Assembly (NCBI GenBank): GCA_052273485.1
Contig: DAVZID010000001.1
Coordinates: 62,001 to 126,000 of the forward strand
Reading direction: 5' to 3'
DNA length: 64,000 nt
DNA from: Anthropogastromicrobium sp052273485
Lineage (GTDB): Bacteria; Bacillota; Clostridia; Lachnospirales; Lachnospiraceae
Shown: positions 1 to 7,656 of the stretch, piece after piece
Layout: every line of letters begins with the position of its first letter
Position numbering within the stretch: the first letter of the stretch is position 1
The notes under the pieces: model-generated
Databases searched by the model: none
The model's input: only the letters and a program-made list of their open reading frames with translations
What the model was told of the DNA's origin: nothing
Program-made: the position numbers and the translations under genes

Positions 1-246
1 GTGTACGACCTCGGCGCGAAAACCGTTCTGTTCCTTGATATCAAAGGAAACGGGGCGCTCGACACCGTTTAAATTGTCGTTTAGACCGGAAGCCGGATCA
101 ACGAAGAGCGGTGCAGATACGCGAAGCAAATTTAACTGCTTTGCAAGCAGGCTCTGAAAGAAGTCTTTAACTGTTTTAATTGCAATCTGAGTGTCATACA
201 GATTTAATGCAGGCTCATAGCCTTCTGGGATAAGTAAGTGTTCCAT
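1..246 (-). CDS. asnA: Aspartate--ammonia ligase, N-terminal part (cut by window edge)
   Basis: Makes asparagine from aspartate, ammonia and ATP in the cytoplasm. The 82 visible codons begin at ATG (position 246) behind a GGAGGAG ribosome binding site. The protein begins MEHLLIPEGYEP and carries LLRVSAPLFV and DNLNGVERPV, which match the early part of AsnA (class II aminoacyl-tRNA-synthetase fold; E. coli AsnA has a QAPILSRVGDGTQDNLSGAEK-like stretch at the same place). The rest lies left of position 1. It follows proB and proA on the same strand with a 110-base gap, so it may share their transcript. Identification rests on the N-terminal third only. Confidence 0.88.
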   Translation of the reverse strand, partial: MEHLLIPEGYEPALNLYDTQIAIKTVKDFFQSLLAKQLNLLRVSAPLFVDPASGLNDNLNGVERPVSFDIKEQNGFRAEVVH

Positions 247-356
247 AGTTCTCCTCCAAGCATATTTATCTTAAACGGTGCTGGATTTGTGTCTCATCGA
301 AAATGGAAGACGAATCTCTAAACAACGTTTAAAAACATTAAATTATTAAAAAGGGA

Positions 357-1607
357 TTATCGAATCTGTCCGTTTCCGGTGATTACATATTTGTACGCTG
401 TCAGCTCACAAAGTCCCATTGGACCTCTCGCGTGTAACTTTTGTGTCGAGATGCCCATCTCGCAGCCTAGGCCAAACTCACCACCGTCGGTGAAGCGGGT
501 CGAAGCATTGACATAGACGGCGGCACTATCCACTAGAGTGGTAAACAACTGTGCAGTTTCTGGATTTTGTGTAACAATCGACTCACTGTGATGAGTGGAG
601 TGCGCTGCGATGTGATCAATGGCTTCCGTGACGCTTCCTACGATATGTACGGCAAGGATATAGTCTAAAAATTCTGTGTCAAAATCCTGTTTTCCGGCAG
701 GAGTGCCGTTGATGATTGTGCATGCTTCTGGATCAAGGCGAAGTTGAGCCGGGTGTGGACGTGAGGGATCACACAGTCGTTCTTTTAACATAGGAAGGAA
801 TGTTTTCGCAATGTCGCGATGTACGAGGCAGACCTCAGCAGCATTGCAAACGGATGGACGGCTCATTTTGGCGTTTTCTACAATGTTCAATGCCATTGTA
901 AGGTCGGCATCCTTGTCCACGTAGATATGGCAGATACCAGTGCCAGTTTGAATGCATGGAACGAGTGCTTGCTCCACACAAGCTTTAATCAGACCTGCAC
1001 CACCGCGCGGAATTAACAGATCAACCAGACCAACGGCGCGCATCAGTTCATGAGCGCTGGCACGGCTAGTATCTTCGATTAGGCTGATGGCATGTTCAGT
1101 AATACCACAGGAACGCAGACCCTTTCGAAGTGCGGTGACGATCGCAAATGCACTGTGAAATGCTTCTTTTCCGCCGCGCAGTACGCAGACATTGCCCGAT
1201 TTTAGGGCAAGAGCAGCAGCGTCAGATGTGACATTTGGACGGCTTTCATAGATGATGGCAATCACACCCATCGGAACGGAAATTTTTTGAATGCGTAAGC
1301 CGTTTGGACGGGTTTCTTCAGAAAGAATTGTCCCTACTGGGTCTGGCAGTTTTGCGACAGCGCGGATGCCGTCTGCCATCGCATGAATACGGGATTCATC
1401 TAAACGTAGGCGATCGAGCATGACAGCTGAGATCGAATCTTTAGCTGCTTCCATATCTTTTTCATTTTCACAAAGAATCGCATCGGTATCAGCGATGAGT
1501 GCGTCTGCCATGGAAAGTAACGCCTTATTTTTTTCTTCACTGCCAAGGACAGTGAGTGAAGAAACAGCTGATTTTGCTTCTTTTAAGATACTTTGAGTGT
1601 CTTTCAT
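357..1607 (-). CDS. proA: Glutamate-5-semialdehyde dehydrogenase (gamma-glutamyl phosphate reductase)
   Basis: Second step of proline synthesis: NADPH-dependent reduction of gamma-glutamyl phosphate to glutamate semialdehyde. It is 416 residues, the usual ProA length. The aldehyde-dehydrogenase fold shows the family blocks ESRPNVT (121-127), LRGGKEA (about 143-149) and PSVCNAAE with the likely catalytic Cys254. The C-terminal region has the conserved FTDGGEFGLGCEMGIST-type block. It lies 23 bases downstream of proB on the same strand, so the pair is almost certainly co-transcribed, and the labile phosphate intermediate would pass between the two enzymes. No clear terminator is seen before asnA. 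Confidence 0.96.
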   Translation of the reverse strand: MKDTQSILKEAKSAVSSLTVLGSEEKNKALLSMADALIADTDAILCENEKDMEAAKDSISAVMLDRLRLDESRIHAMADGIRAVAKLPDPVGTILSEETRPNGLRIQKISVPMGVIAIIYESRPNVTSDAAALALKSGNVCVLRGGKEAFHSAFAIVTALRKGLRSCGITEHAISLIEDTSRASAHELMRAVGLVDLLIPRGGAGLIKACVEQALVPCIQTGTGICHIYVDKDADLTMALNIVENAKMSRPSVCNAAEVCLVHRDIAKTFLPMLKERLCDPSRPHPAQLRLDPEACTIINGTPAGKQDFDTEFLDYILAVHIVGSVTEAIDHIAAHSTHHSESIVTQNPETAQLFTTLVDSAAVYVNASTRFTDGGEFGLGCEMGISTQKLHARGPMGLCELTAYKYVITGNGQIR

Positions 1608-1630
1608 ATGCGTCTTATGCCTCCTTTGTC

Positions 1631-2425
1631 CTAGACGCGGCGGTTTTGTTCGCTGTTTGCCTTCTGCGCAAGAAAACGGGTTCCCGCCGGCTTTTTATCT
1701 GCGATGTCATACAAAATCACCGGATTAGCGCCATTTGCAATCACCATGTCAATACTGCTTTCGGTAGCGATGCGGGCTGCCTGAATTTTTGTTGTCATGC
1801 CGCCTGTGCCAAGACTGCTTCCCGCACCAGAGGTCATCGCCTCAATCTCAGGTGTAATAGAAGGAACGGTGTCGATCAGCGTGGCATTCGGATCTTTTCG
1901 TGGGTCAGCAGTAAATAGGCCGTCAATGTCCGAGAGCAGAACCAAAAGATCGGCATGGACAGTGCTCGCAACAATTGCACTTAAGGTATCATTGTCGCCG
2001 ATCACAATTTCAGCAGTTGAGATCGTGTCATTCTCGTTGATAATTGGAATGGCACCAAGGGAAAGCAAACGTTCCATTGTATTTTCCACATTTTTGCGTC
2101 GGTCTGCATGCTCAATGTCTTCGCTTGTCAGAAGAATCTGCGCAACGGTGTGATTATAAGCACTGAACAGTTTATCATAGGTGTACATAAGCTCACACTG
2201 GCCAACAGCTGCTGCTGCCTGCTTGGTGGGGATATCCGACGGTCGTTCTTTTAAAGAAAGCTTTCCAGCGCCCATGCCGATGGCACCGGATGAGACCATG
2301 ACAATTTCATGGCCTGCATTTTTTAAATCACTGATTACTTTACAGAGCACTTCGGTACGGCGTATATTCAGCCGGCCCGTGCGGTGAGCAAGGGTGGAAG
2401 TGCCAATTTTTATGACAATACGCAT
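1631..2425 (-). CDS. proB: Glutamate 5-kinase, short form without PUA domain
   Basis: First step of proline synthesis: ATP-dependent phosphorylation of glutamate. The amino-acid-kinase fold shows the N-terminal VIKIGTST phosphate loop, VSSGAIGMG, and IPIINENDT with the following GDNDTLSA. I start at ATG 2425 (MRIVIKIGTS) because it begins exactly at the family N terminus; an in-frame ATG at 2482 adds 19 residues with no family match. A possible GAAAGG site lies a rather long 12-14 bases upstream. At 264 residues it lacks the C-terminal PUA domain of long ProB proteins such as E. coli (367). Feedback inhibition by proline is typical of the family but not shown by the sequence. Confidence 0.95.
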   Translation of the reverse strand: MRIVIKIGTSTLAHRTGRLNIRRTEVLCKVISDLKNAGHEIVMVSSGAIGMGAGKLSLKERPSDIPTKQAAAAVGQCELMYTYDKLFSAYNHTVAQILLTSEDIEHADRRKNVENTMERLLSLGAIPIINENDTISTAEIVIGDNDTLSAIVASTVHADLLVLLSDIDGLFTADPRKDPNATLIDTVPSITPEIEAMTSGAGSSLGTGGMTTKIQAARIATESSIDMVIANGANPVILYDIADKKPAGTRFLAQKANSEQNRRV

Positions 2426-2550
2426 ATAAAAACCATGCCTTTCTGTGTCATCGCCTGTTGGCGTGAACACGACTTCTAACATCCACTTGAGTATAGCACA
2501 GTTAAAAAGGATCTGTCATTAAAAATTTGCTGTTCAATCCAAAAAAGTTG

Positions 2551-2559
2551 TGATATAAT
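2551..2559 (+). promoter_or_regulatory. Extended -10 promoter for the FNT channel gene
   Basis: TGATATAAT (TG at 2551-2552, TATAAT at 2554-2559) is a perfect extended -10 element in the AT-rich gap between proB and the channel gene. The -35 position, 17 bases upstream, is a poor TGTTCA, as is common with extended -10 promoters. Inferred from consensus only. Confidence 0.5.
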
Positions 2560-2657
2560 AAAAAAGATGCTGGGAAATTGAAAATGAGATCGTGAAAATA
2601 TGGAAATCATTGAAAAGAACCTGGCGGCAATAAAAAAAGACAGGTGGATATTTTACT

Positions 2658-3491
2658 ATGGAAGGCTTTTTATCTGTAAAGGAAGCGACAGAGAGCTATG
2701 CACAGGGATGCAAAGCGAAAGCAACAACACCGGTTGGCAAGCTGTTTGGAAAGGCAATGTTGGCCGGAATGATGATTGGAATGGGCGCGGCAGCGAGCAG
2801 CGTGGCAGCACATTCCGTAGCCAATGTAGGATTGGCGCGACTTACAGCAGCAGTCGTATTCCCGGTAGGACTGATGATGGTTATTTTACTGGGCGCAGAG
2901 CTGTTTACCGGTGACTGCTTAATGGCACTTGGTGTTGCTGGAAAGCAGATTTCGATCGCAGACTGCATTCGTGTACTAGTACTCGTTTTTCTTGGAAACT
3001 TTGCGGGTGCATTGATTTTTACGGCGCTGGTATATTGTAGTGGTCAGCTCGATTATTCTGCGGGCGGTCTTGGCGCTTATACGATCAAGGTTGCATACGG
3101 AAAGGCAACACTGTCATTTGGAAAAGCAGTTACCTCCGGTATTCTTTGCAACATCTTAGTTTGTGCAGCTGTATTGATGGCAATTTGTGCAAAGGACATC
3201 AGTGGTAAGCTGCTCGTATCCTTCTTTGTTATTATGCTGTTTGTTACGGCAGGTTTTGAGCACTGTGTAGCAAATATGTATTACATAACGGCAGGTTTGT
3301 TTTGCAAGATGAATCCAGATTATGTAAACAAGGCAATGGAGCTGTACGGTTATACGCAGGCGCAGCTGGCACAGTTAAGCTGGGGAAGCTTTTTGATTAA
3401 AAATTTGCTTCCGGTTACACTTGGAAATATTGTTGGCGGAATCTGCTGCATCGGACTTCCGCTGTGGTATTTTAACCGCACAAAGAAATAA
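2658..3491 (+). CDS. Formate/nitrite transporter family channel
   Basis: A 277-residue polytopic inner-membrane protein of the FNT (FocA/NirC/HSC) family, which carries small monovalent anions such as formate, nitrite or hydrosulfide as pentameric channels. Visible family features are the N-terminal SYAQGCKAKA stretch, the GAELFTGDCL block, a central NxLVC segment after SGILCN, the FEHCVANMYYI block and the C-terminal NIVGG region. About six hydrophobic segments are seen. The exact substrate cannot be told from sequence. The start at 2658 has a weak AGGTGG site 11 bases upstream. A strong bidirectional hairpin terminator follows. It stands alone, divergent from proB and convergent with the XRE genes. 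Confidence 0.9.
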   Translation: MEGFLSVKEATESYAQGCKAKATTPVGKLFGKAMLAGMMIGMGAAASSVAAHSVANVGLARLTAAVVFPVGLMMVILLGAELFTGDCLMALGVAGKQISIADCIRVLVLVFLGNFAGALIFTALVYCSGQLDYSAGGLGAYTIKVAYGKATLSFGKAVTSGILCNILVCAAVLMAICAKDISGKLLVSFFVIMLFVTAGFEHCVANMYYITAGLFCKMNPDYVNKAMELYGYTQAQLAQLSWGSFLIKNLLPVTLGNIVGGICCIGLPLWYFNRTKK

Positions 3492-3514
3492 ATAGCAACC
3501 GAAATAGCAAGAAT

Positions 3515-3577
3515 AAAAAGCCATAGAGTCAAGGAAATGCACACGTTTGTGTTCATTTCCTAATTCTATGGCTTTTT
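3515..3577. terminator. Bidirectional terminator between FNT gene and XRE gene
   Basis: AAAAAGCCATAGA at 3515-3527 pairs perfectly with TCTATGGCTTTTT at 3565-3577, with a second inner stem (AGGAAATG with CATTTCCT) between them. Flanking A-run and T-run make it a terminator in both directions for the convergent genes. Confidence 0.85.
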
Positions 3578-3608
3578 GTAATGTTTCTGGGAAGACTCGT
3601 CAGCGGTC

Positions 3609-3950
3609 TTATTTTGCTTGATAAAATTTTGCAAAATTCTGTAAAATCGCGAGCAACCGCTTTTGTGTACGTGGAGTTTGTTCCAAAATTAGGTTGTAGC
3701 ACTGATTGGCAGTGGTTTCTTCATTTGCTTTGCCAGGGATAATATATTCAACAAAGCGTTCAAGTGGCACATTCAGTGCAACGGATACACTTTCAAGCGT
3801 TGCCAATGTTGCATTCTTTTCGCCGCGTTCTAATTGACCAATATACGTGGGATGAAGTCCGGAACGTTTGGCAAGAACATCACGGGTCATATGTTTTGAG
3901 ATACGAATCGCGTAGATGCGTTTTCCTACTGCTTCAGCAATATCAGACAT
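3609..3950 (-). CDS. XRE-family transcriptional regulator, copy 1
   Basis: A 113-residue regulator with an N-terminal Cro/CI-type helix-turn-helix (about residues 8-65; VGKRIYAIR, HPTYIGQLERGEKNATLATL) and a roughly 45-residue C-terminal tail of unknown role. ATG 3950 is chosen because AAGGAG lies 8 bases upstream; an ATG at 4001 would add 17 residues with no HTH match. It lies directly downstream of a paralogue (4048-4383) on the same strand, and the two share most of the recognition-helix region, including a YIGQLERGEKNA block, so the pair is a tandem duplication. No adjacent target gene is evident. Confidence 0.88.
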   Translation of the reverse strand: MSDIAEAVGKRIYAIRISKHMTRDVLAKRSGLHPTYIGQLERGEKNATLATLESVSVALNVPLERFVEYIIPGKANEETTANQCYNLILEQTPRTQKRLLAILQNFAKFYQAK

Positions 3951-4047
3951 AGTTCGTTCTCCTTGTGAATTTGATTGTTTGATAGCTTGCGTATCATTCA
4001 AAAAATGGTTTGTGAGTAGTACTATTTTTGCTGCTCAAGATAAAGGA

Positions 4048-4383
4048 TTATCGATCCAAATTGATGATCTGCTTAAGCAAATCGTAGACGACTTTATGTG
4101 ACTGAGGCGGGAGCGTACAGATGATATTGCGACAGTCAGCTGGAATATTTTTCGCAGTTCCAGTTACGACGTCGCTGTTGGCAAGCAGATCGGTGAGTGA
4201 AAGATTAAGAGCACACGCTACTTTTTCAATAGTGGCTAAAGAGGCATTCTTTTCACCGCGCTCTAGCTGACCAATGTAGGCTGGATGAAGCCCACATTGG
4301 TCAGCTAGCTGTTCCATCGTCAAATAGTTCGCTTTTCTTGCTTTTCGGATTCGTTTTCCTACAGTTATCATAATCTCGGACAT
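4048..4383 (-). CDS. XRE-family transcriptional regulator, copy 2
   Basis: A 111-residue Cro/CI-type regulator with the helix-turn-helix in residues 7-65 (VGKRIRKAR, CGLHPAYIGQLERGEKNASLATI) and a short C-terminal helix that may dimerise. It begins at ATG 4383 with AAGGAAG about 11 bases upstream. It precedes its paralogue by about 97 bases on the same strand, so both probably share a transcript. A 23-bp inverted repeat (TTGATAT, 9 bases, ATATCAA, 4431-4453) just upstream is a plausible autoregulatory operator. The function of the pair is unknown; divergent transcription from the NlpC/P60 gene allows, but does not prove, control of that gene. Confidence 0.88.
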   Translation of the reverse strand: MSEIMITVGKRIRKARKANYLTMEQLADQCGLHPAYIGQLERGEKNASLATIEKVACALNLSLTDLLANSDVVTGTAKNIPADCRNIICTLPPQSHKVVYDLLKQIINLDR

Positions 4384-4757
4384 GGCAGTATCGCTTCCTT
4401 TTTTTGAGTTTCTTACCTTTTTACCTTTTTTTGATATGTCTTTAAGATATCAAGATGATTGATTCCTATACTATAAATTGCAAAGAAAACGGTAAAGAAA
4501 CTAACAGTATTACTTCGAATGAAATAGATACTATAAATACAAAACAAGTGATAAGACGAAAAAATGCAACATGTTTGCTTCTGATTGAGCGACACAATAA
4601 GGGTGCCTTTTCACAAATTTTTACGGAAATCGTAAGAAATCTTTAAAACACACCCAATGTGAAAGATGCTATTATAATTGCAGGAGAAAGAAAAACAAAT
4701 AGAAATAATATACATAGAGGTGCATATATAGTTTCTGTAGACTGGAGGCGGAGGAGA
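4384..4757. other. Intergenic stretch between XRE pair and NlpC/P60 gene
   Basis: 374 AT-rich bases without a supported gene. It holds the 4431-4453 inverted repeat, a TATAGT-like box on the minus strand near 4470, a small palindrome TTACG-gaaat-CGTAA (4621-4635) and a TATAAT at 4673-4678 that could be the -10 box of the hydrolase gene. Small open frames here lack ribosome binding sites. Confidence 0.5.
4431..4453. promoter_or_regulatory. Inverted repeat, candidate XRE operator
   Basis: TTGATAT at 4431-4437 and ATATCAA at 4447-4453 form a perfect 7-bp inverted repeat with a 9-base spacer, about 50 bases upstream of the XRE gene start. The size and symmetry suit a dimeric Cro/CI-type regulator. 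Inference only. Confidence 0.35.
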
Positions 4758-6173
4758 TTGAAAAGACGACAGAAGAAACAACAGGAAAAGAAGAGAAGAG
4801 GCCTTGGCCTAAAGTCGCTTATTATTGGAATGTCAGTTTGTACGCTGTTTCTTGGTGGTGTTTTTTTGTGGGCTGTTTTGGGAAGCATTCATCTGGAGGG
4901 AGAGAGTGGACATGGTCTTGGCATTGTCGATGCCGTTAACAATATGGAGCTGCAAAAAAAAGCGGAGGAGCTTGCAGCAAAGCCGTCGACAGCTTCTTCA
5001 GAGAGTCAGACACTAACGGCAGATGAAAATGAAAATCAGGAGGAATCAGAGGTGTATCAGCAGATCAATCATGCAACAATGGCAAATGCAGCGTCAGGTG
5101 TTACTGATGTGACAGCACTTGAGACCGTTACAGCTGATGAGGTGCGAGCATGGATTGAGAGCTATTCATATGGTGAATGGCCGTATCTTGATGGCAAAGA
5201 AGTGACACAGACAGATAAGGATGAGATTCTTTCAAGAAGAAATCTGGATGGGATTTCGGATACAATTTCGATTTCTTATGGTGTGATTACAAAGAATGCA
5301 GCAGTACGTGCATTTCCGACGTGGAGAAAGGCTTCAAAGTCACTTGAGGCCAATGCATTTGATTATGTTCAGGAGAGCATGCTACTTGTCGGAGAGCCGG
5401 TTGCAGTGGTTCATCAGACAGCAGATGGGATCTGGAGCTTTGTGCAGGCGACAAATTATAGAGGTTGGGTTGAAACGAGTCGCATTGCATTCTGTACACT
5501 TGATGAATTAAAGGCATGGCAGGCGGCAGAACGTGCGGTGGTAACGGATGCGAAGATTACCCTGTTAAATGACGAGCTTCGCATGGGAACCGCACTTCCA
5601 GCAAGTGTGGACGAGGACGGAACCGTAATTGTATCACTTCCGCAGGCCGATGCAAATGGATTGCTAACGATAAAAGCAACCGAGACAACGCAGGAAGGCA
5701 TTCATTTCGGATACTTAGCATTCACGCAGGAAAATGTGTTAGAGCAGGCAAAAAAATTGATTGGCACAGCCTATGGATGGGGTGACTCAAATGGTGATAT
5801 GGACTGTTCGTCAACGATGAATTCGATTTATCGTTGCTTTGGCATTATTCTTCCGAGAAATACAAGTGAGTTAGCTCAGACGGGAACAGAAGTGGTATCA
5901 CTTGAAGGCATGACACAGGAAGAAAAGCTTGAGCAGATTCATTCGATGAAGCCGGGAACTCTTCTCGTGATGAAGGGCCATGTCGTGATGTATATTGGAC
6001 AGGAAGACGGAAAGGATATGATCTTACATAATTTTACAACTTGTCTGGCAGAGGATGGTGTGAGCACGCAGGAAGTTTATCAGTGCCGTATTACGCCGCT
6101 CAATCTGGTAACGGCAGCAGGAATACAGTATCTGGATGTTTATGCGACAGCCGTATGTTTTCCAGAAGAATAA
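4758..6173 (+). CDS. Membrane-anchored SH3 / NlpC-P60 cell-wall peptidase
   Basis: Predicted peptidoglycan endopeptidase cutting within stem peptides outside the cell. From TTG 4758 (GGAGG 9 bases upstream) it has 471 residues: a very basic N terminus, one membrane segment (about 15-42), an acidic/serine linker, an SH3-like region (about 170-270, with VRAFPTW and RGWVETS), and a C-terminal NlpC/P60 domain with Cys350 in MDCSS, His408 in KGHVV and His424 in LHNF as the catalytic triad. An in-frame ATG at 4659 lacks a ribosome binding site and would put basic, unconserved sequence in front. The layout resembles dipeptidyl-peptidase VI/YkfC-type enzymes. A bidirectional terminator follows. Confidence 0.88.
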   Translation: MKRRQKKQQEKKRRGLGLKSLIIGMSVCTLFLGGVFLWAVLGSIHLEGESGHGLGIVDAVNNMELQKKAEELAAKPSTASSESQTLTADENENQEESEVYQQINHATMANAASGVTDVTALETVTADEVRAWIESYSYGEWPYLDGKEVTQTDKDEILSRRNLDGISDTISISYGVITKNAAVRAFPTWRKASKSLEANAFDYVQESMLLVGEPVAVVHQTADGIWSFVQATNYRGWVETSRIAFCTLDELKAWQAAERAVVTDAKITLLNDELRMGTALPASVDEDGTVIVSLPQADANGLLTIKATETTQEGIHFGYLAFTQENVLEQAKKLIGTAYGWGDSNGDMDCSSTMNSIYRCFGIILPRNTSELAQTGTEVVSLEGMTQEEKLEQIHSMKPGTLLVMKGHVVMYIGQEDGKDMILHNFTTCLAEDGVSTQEVYQCRITPLNLVTAAGIQYLDVYATAVCFPEE

Positions 6174-6213
6174 AAAGAATCATTAGAAAACATTTATAAA
6201 AAATTGGTCTAAT

Positions 6214-6253
6214 AAAAAACCATGGGACTTCTATCAATCCCATGGTTTTTTAC
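6214..6253. terminator. Bidirectional terminator (NlpC gene / argH)
   Basis: AAAAAACCATGGGA and TCCCATGGTTTTTT form a near-perfect 14-bp stem with a short loop, serving the plus-strand hydrolase and the minus-strand argH operon. Confidence 0.85.
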
Positions 6254-6277
6254 GATTGTAATTCAATTGTAATTCAA

Positions 6278-7654
6278 TTAATTCTTGGCCAGATATTCCT
6301 CGCAGAAAGCAATCTGTGCTTCCATAGAAGTACGGCTTGGAGCGCCCTTTGTCAGACGCTTTTCAACACAGGTCTTCATGCTGATAGCTTCGTAGATATC
6401 CTCATCAAATACTGGACTGATGGAACGATAATCTTCAAGAGCAAGCTCATCAAGGGAACAGTTTTTATCAATACACAGTAAAACGAGCTGTCCAACAATG
6501 CCATGCGCATCGCGGAAGGCAACGCCATGATTTACCAGGTAGTCAGCAGCATCGGTTGCATTGGTAAAGCCATTCTTTGCGCTGGCTTCCATACGATCCT
6601 TGCGGAAGGTCATGGAAGCGATCATTCCGGTGAACAGACTGATGCAGCCCTTAACGGTGTCAAATGCGTCAAATGCCATTTCTTTGTCTTCCTGCATGTC
6701 CTTGTTGTAGGCAAGTGGAAGACCCTTCATAGTGGTCAAAAGAGAGGTGAGTGCGCCATAGACACGGCCTGTCTTTCCACGGATCAGCTCAGCAATATCT
6801 GGATTTTTCTTCTGTGGCATAATACTAGAGCCGGTACTGTAGGAATCATCAATCTCAACAAACTGGTACTCGTTTGTGTTCCAGGTGATGATCTCCTCAC
6901 AGAAGCGGGACAGATGCATCATGATGATCGCCAATGCATCCAGATATTCGATCAGATAATCGCGATCAGAAACAGAGTCCATGCTGTTGGCGGTTGCACA
7001 GTCAAAATCAAGAAGGGAAGCCGTGTACTCACGGTCAAGCGGATAGGTGGTTCCTGCGAGAGCACCTGCACCGAGTGGGCAGGTATTCATGCGACGGCGA
7101 ATGTCAGCCAGGCGGCTGCGGTCGCGGCAAAACATCTCAAAGTAAGCGCCAAAGTGATGCGCAAGTGTGATTGGCTGTGCCTTTTGCAGATGAGTGAATC
7201 CTGGCATAAAGGTATCCAGATTATCTTTCATCACAGTAAGCAGTTCCTCAAGAAGGGTTTTTAACAGACCGTCAGTTTCGTCAAGCTCGTCTCTGGTGTA
7301 GAGTTTCATGTCTAGTGCGACCTGATCGTTTCGGCTGCGACCGGTGTGAAGCTTCTTTCCAGCATCTCCGATACGCTCGATTAAATGAGCCTCAACAAAA
7401 CTATGGATATCCTCACTGCCGTCATCAAAGGTCAGTGTGCCATTGTCGATATCAGCGAGAATACTCTTTAATCCACCGATAATCTGGTCACGCTCCTCAT
7501 TCGTTAAAATGCCAGACTTGGCAAGCATCGTCACATGAGCGATGCTGCCGCGGATATCCTGTGCGTAAAAGCGACAGTCAAACGGAAGGGATGCGTTAAA
7601 GCGGTTTACAAGTTCGTTTGTTTCTTTGGTGAAGCGTCCACCCCATAATTTCAT
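6278..7654 (-). CDS. argH: Argininosuccinate lyase
   Basis: Last step of arginine synthesis: argininosuccinate to arginine and fumarate. 458 residues, the normal length. Fumarase/aspartase-superfamily marks are clear: MKLWGGRF start, SRNDQVALD, and the signature GSSIMPQKKNPD containing the flexible catalytic loop. ATG 7654 is preferred to ATG 7660 because GAGGA lies 7 bases upstream of 7654; ATG 7660 overlaps the yfhO stop by four bases (ATGA). Either way the gene is translationally coupled to yfhO, an unusual neighbour. argG is not in the window. Confidence 0.96.
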   Translation of the reverse strand: MKLWGGRFTKETNELVNRFNASLPFDCRFYAQDIRGSIAHVTMLAKSGILTNEERDQIIGGLKSILADIDNGTLTFDDGSEDIHSFVEAHLIERIGDAGKKLHTGRSRNDQVALDMKLYTRDELDETDGLLKTLLEELLTVMKDNLDTFMPGFTHLQKAQPITLAHHFGAYFEMFCRDRSRLADIRRRMNTCPLGAGALAGTTYPLDREYTASLLDFDCATANSMDSVSDRDYLIEYLDALAIIMMHLSRFCEEIITWNTNEYQFVEIDDSYSTGSSIMPQKKNPDIAELIRGKTGRVYGALTSLLTTMKGLPLAYNKDMQEDKEMAFDAFDTVKGCISLFTGMIASMTFRKDRMEASAKNGFTNATDAADYLVNHGVAFRDAHGIVGQLVLLCIDKNCSLDELALEDYRSISPVFDEDIYEAISMKTCVEKRLTKGAPSRTSMEAQIAFCEEYLAKN

Positions 7655-7656
7655 AA

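Noticed and set aside
2409..2435. Short frame MVFICVLS overlapping the proB start, after GAAAGG
   Set aside because: Eight codons without further support; a long spacer to the proB ATG explains the site equally well.
2600..2914. Frame starting before the FNT channel gene on the same strand
   Set aside because: It overlaps the clearly conserved channel frame and its product is frame-shifted channel sequence.
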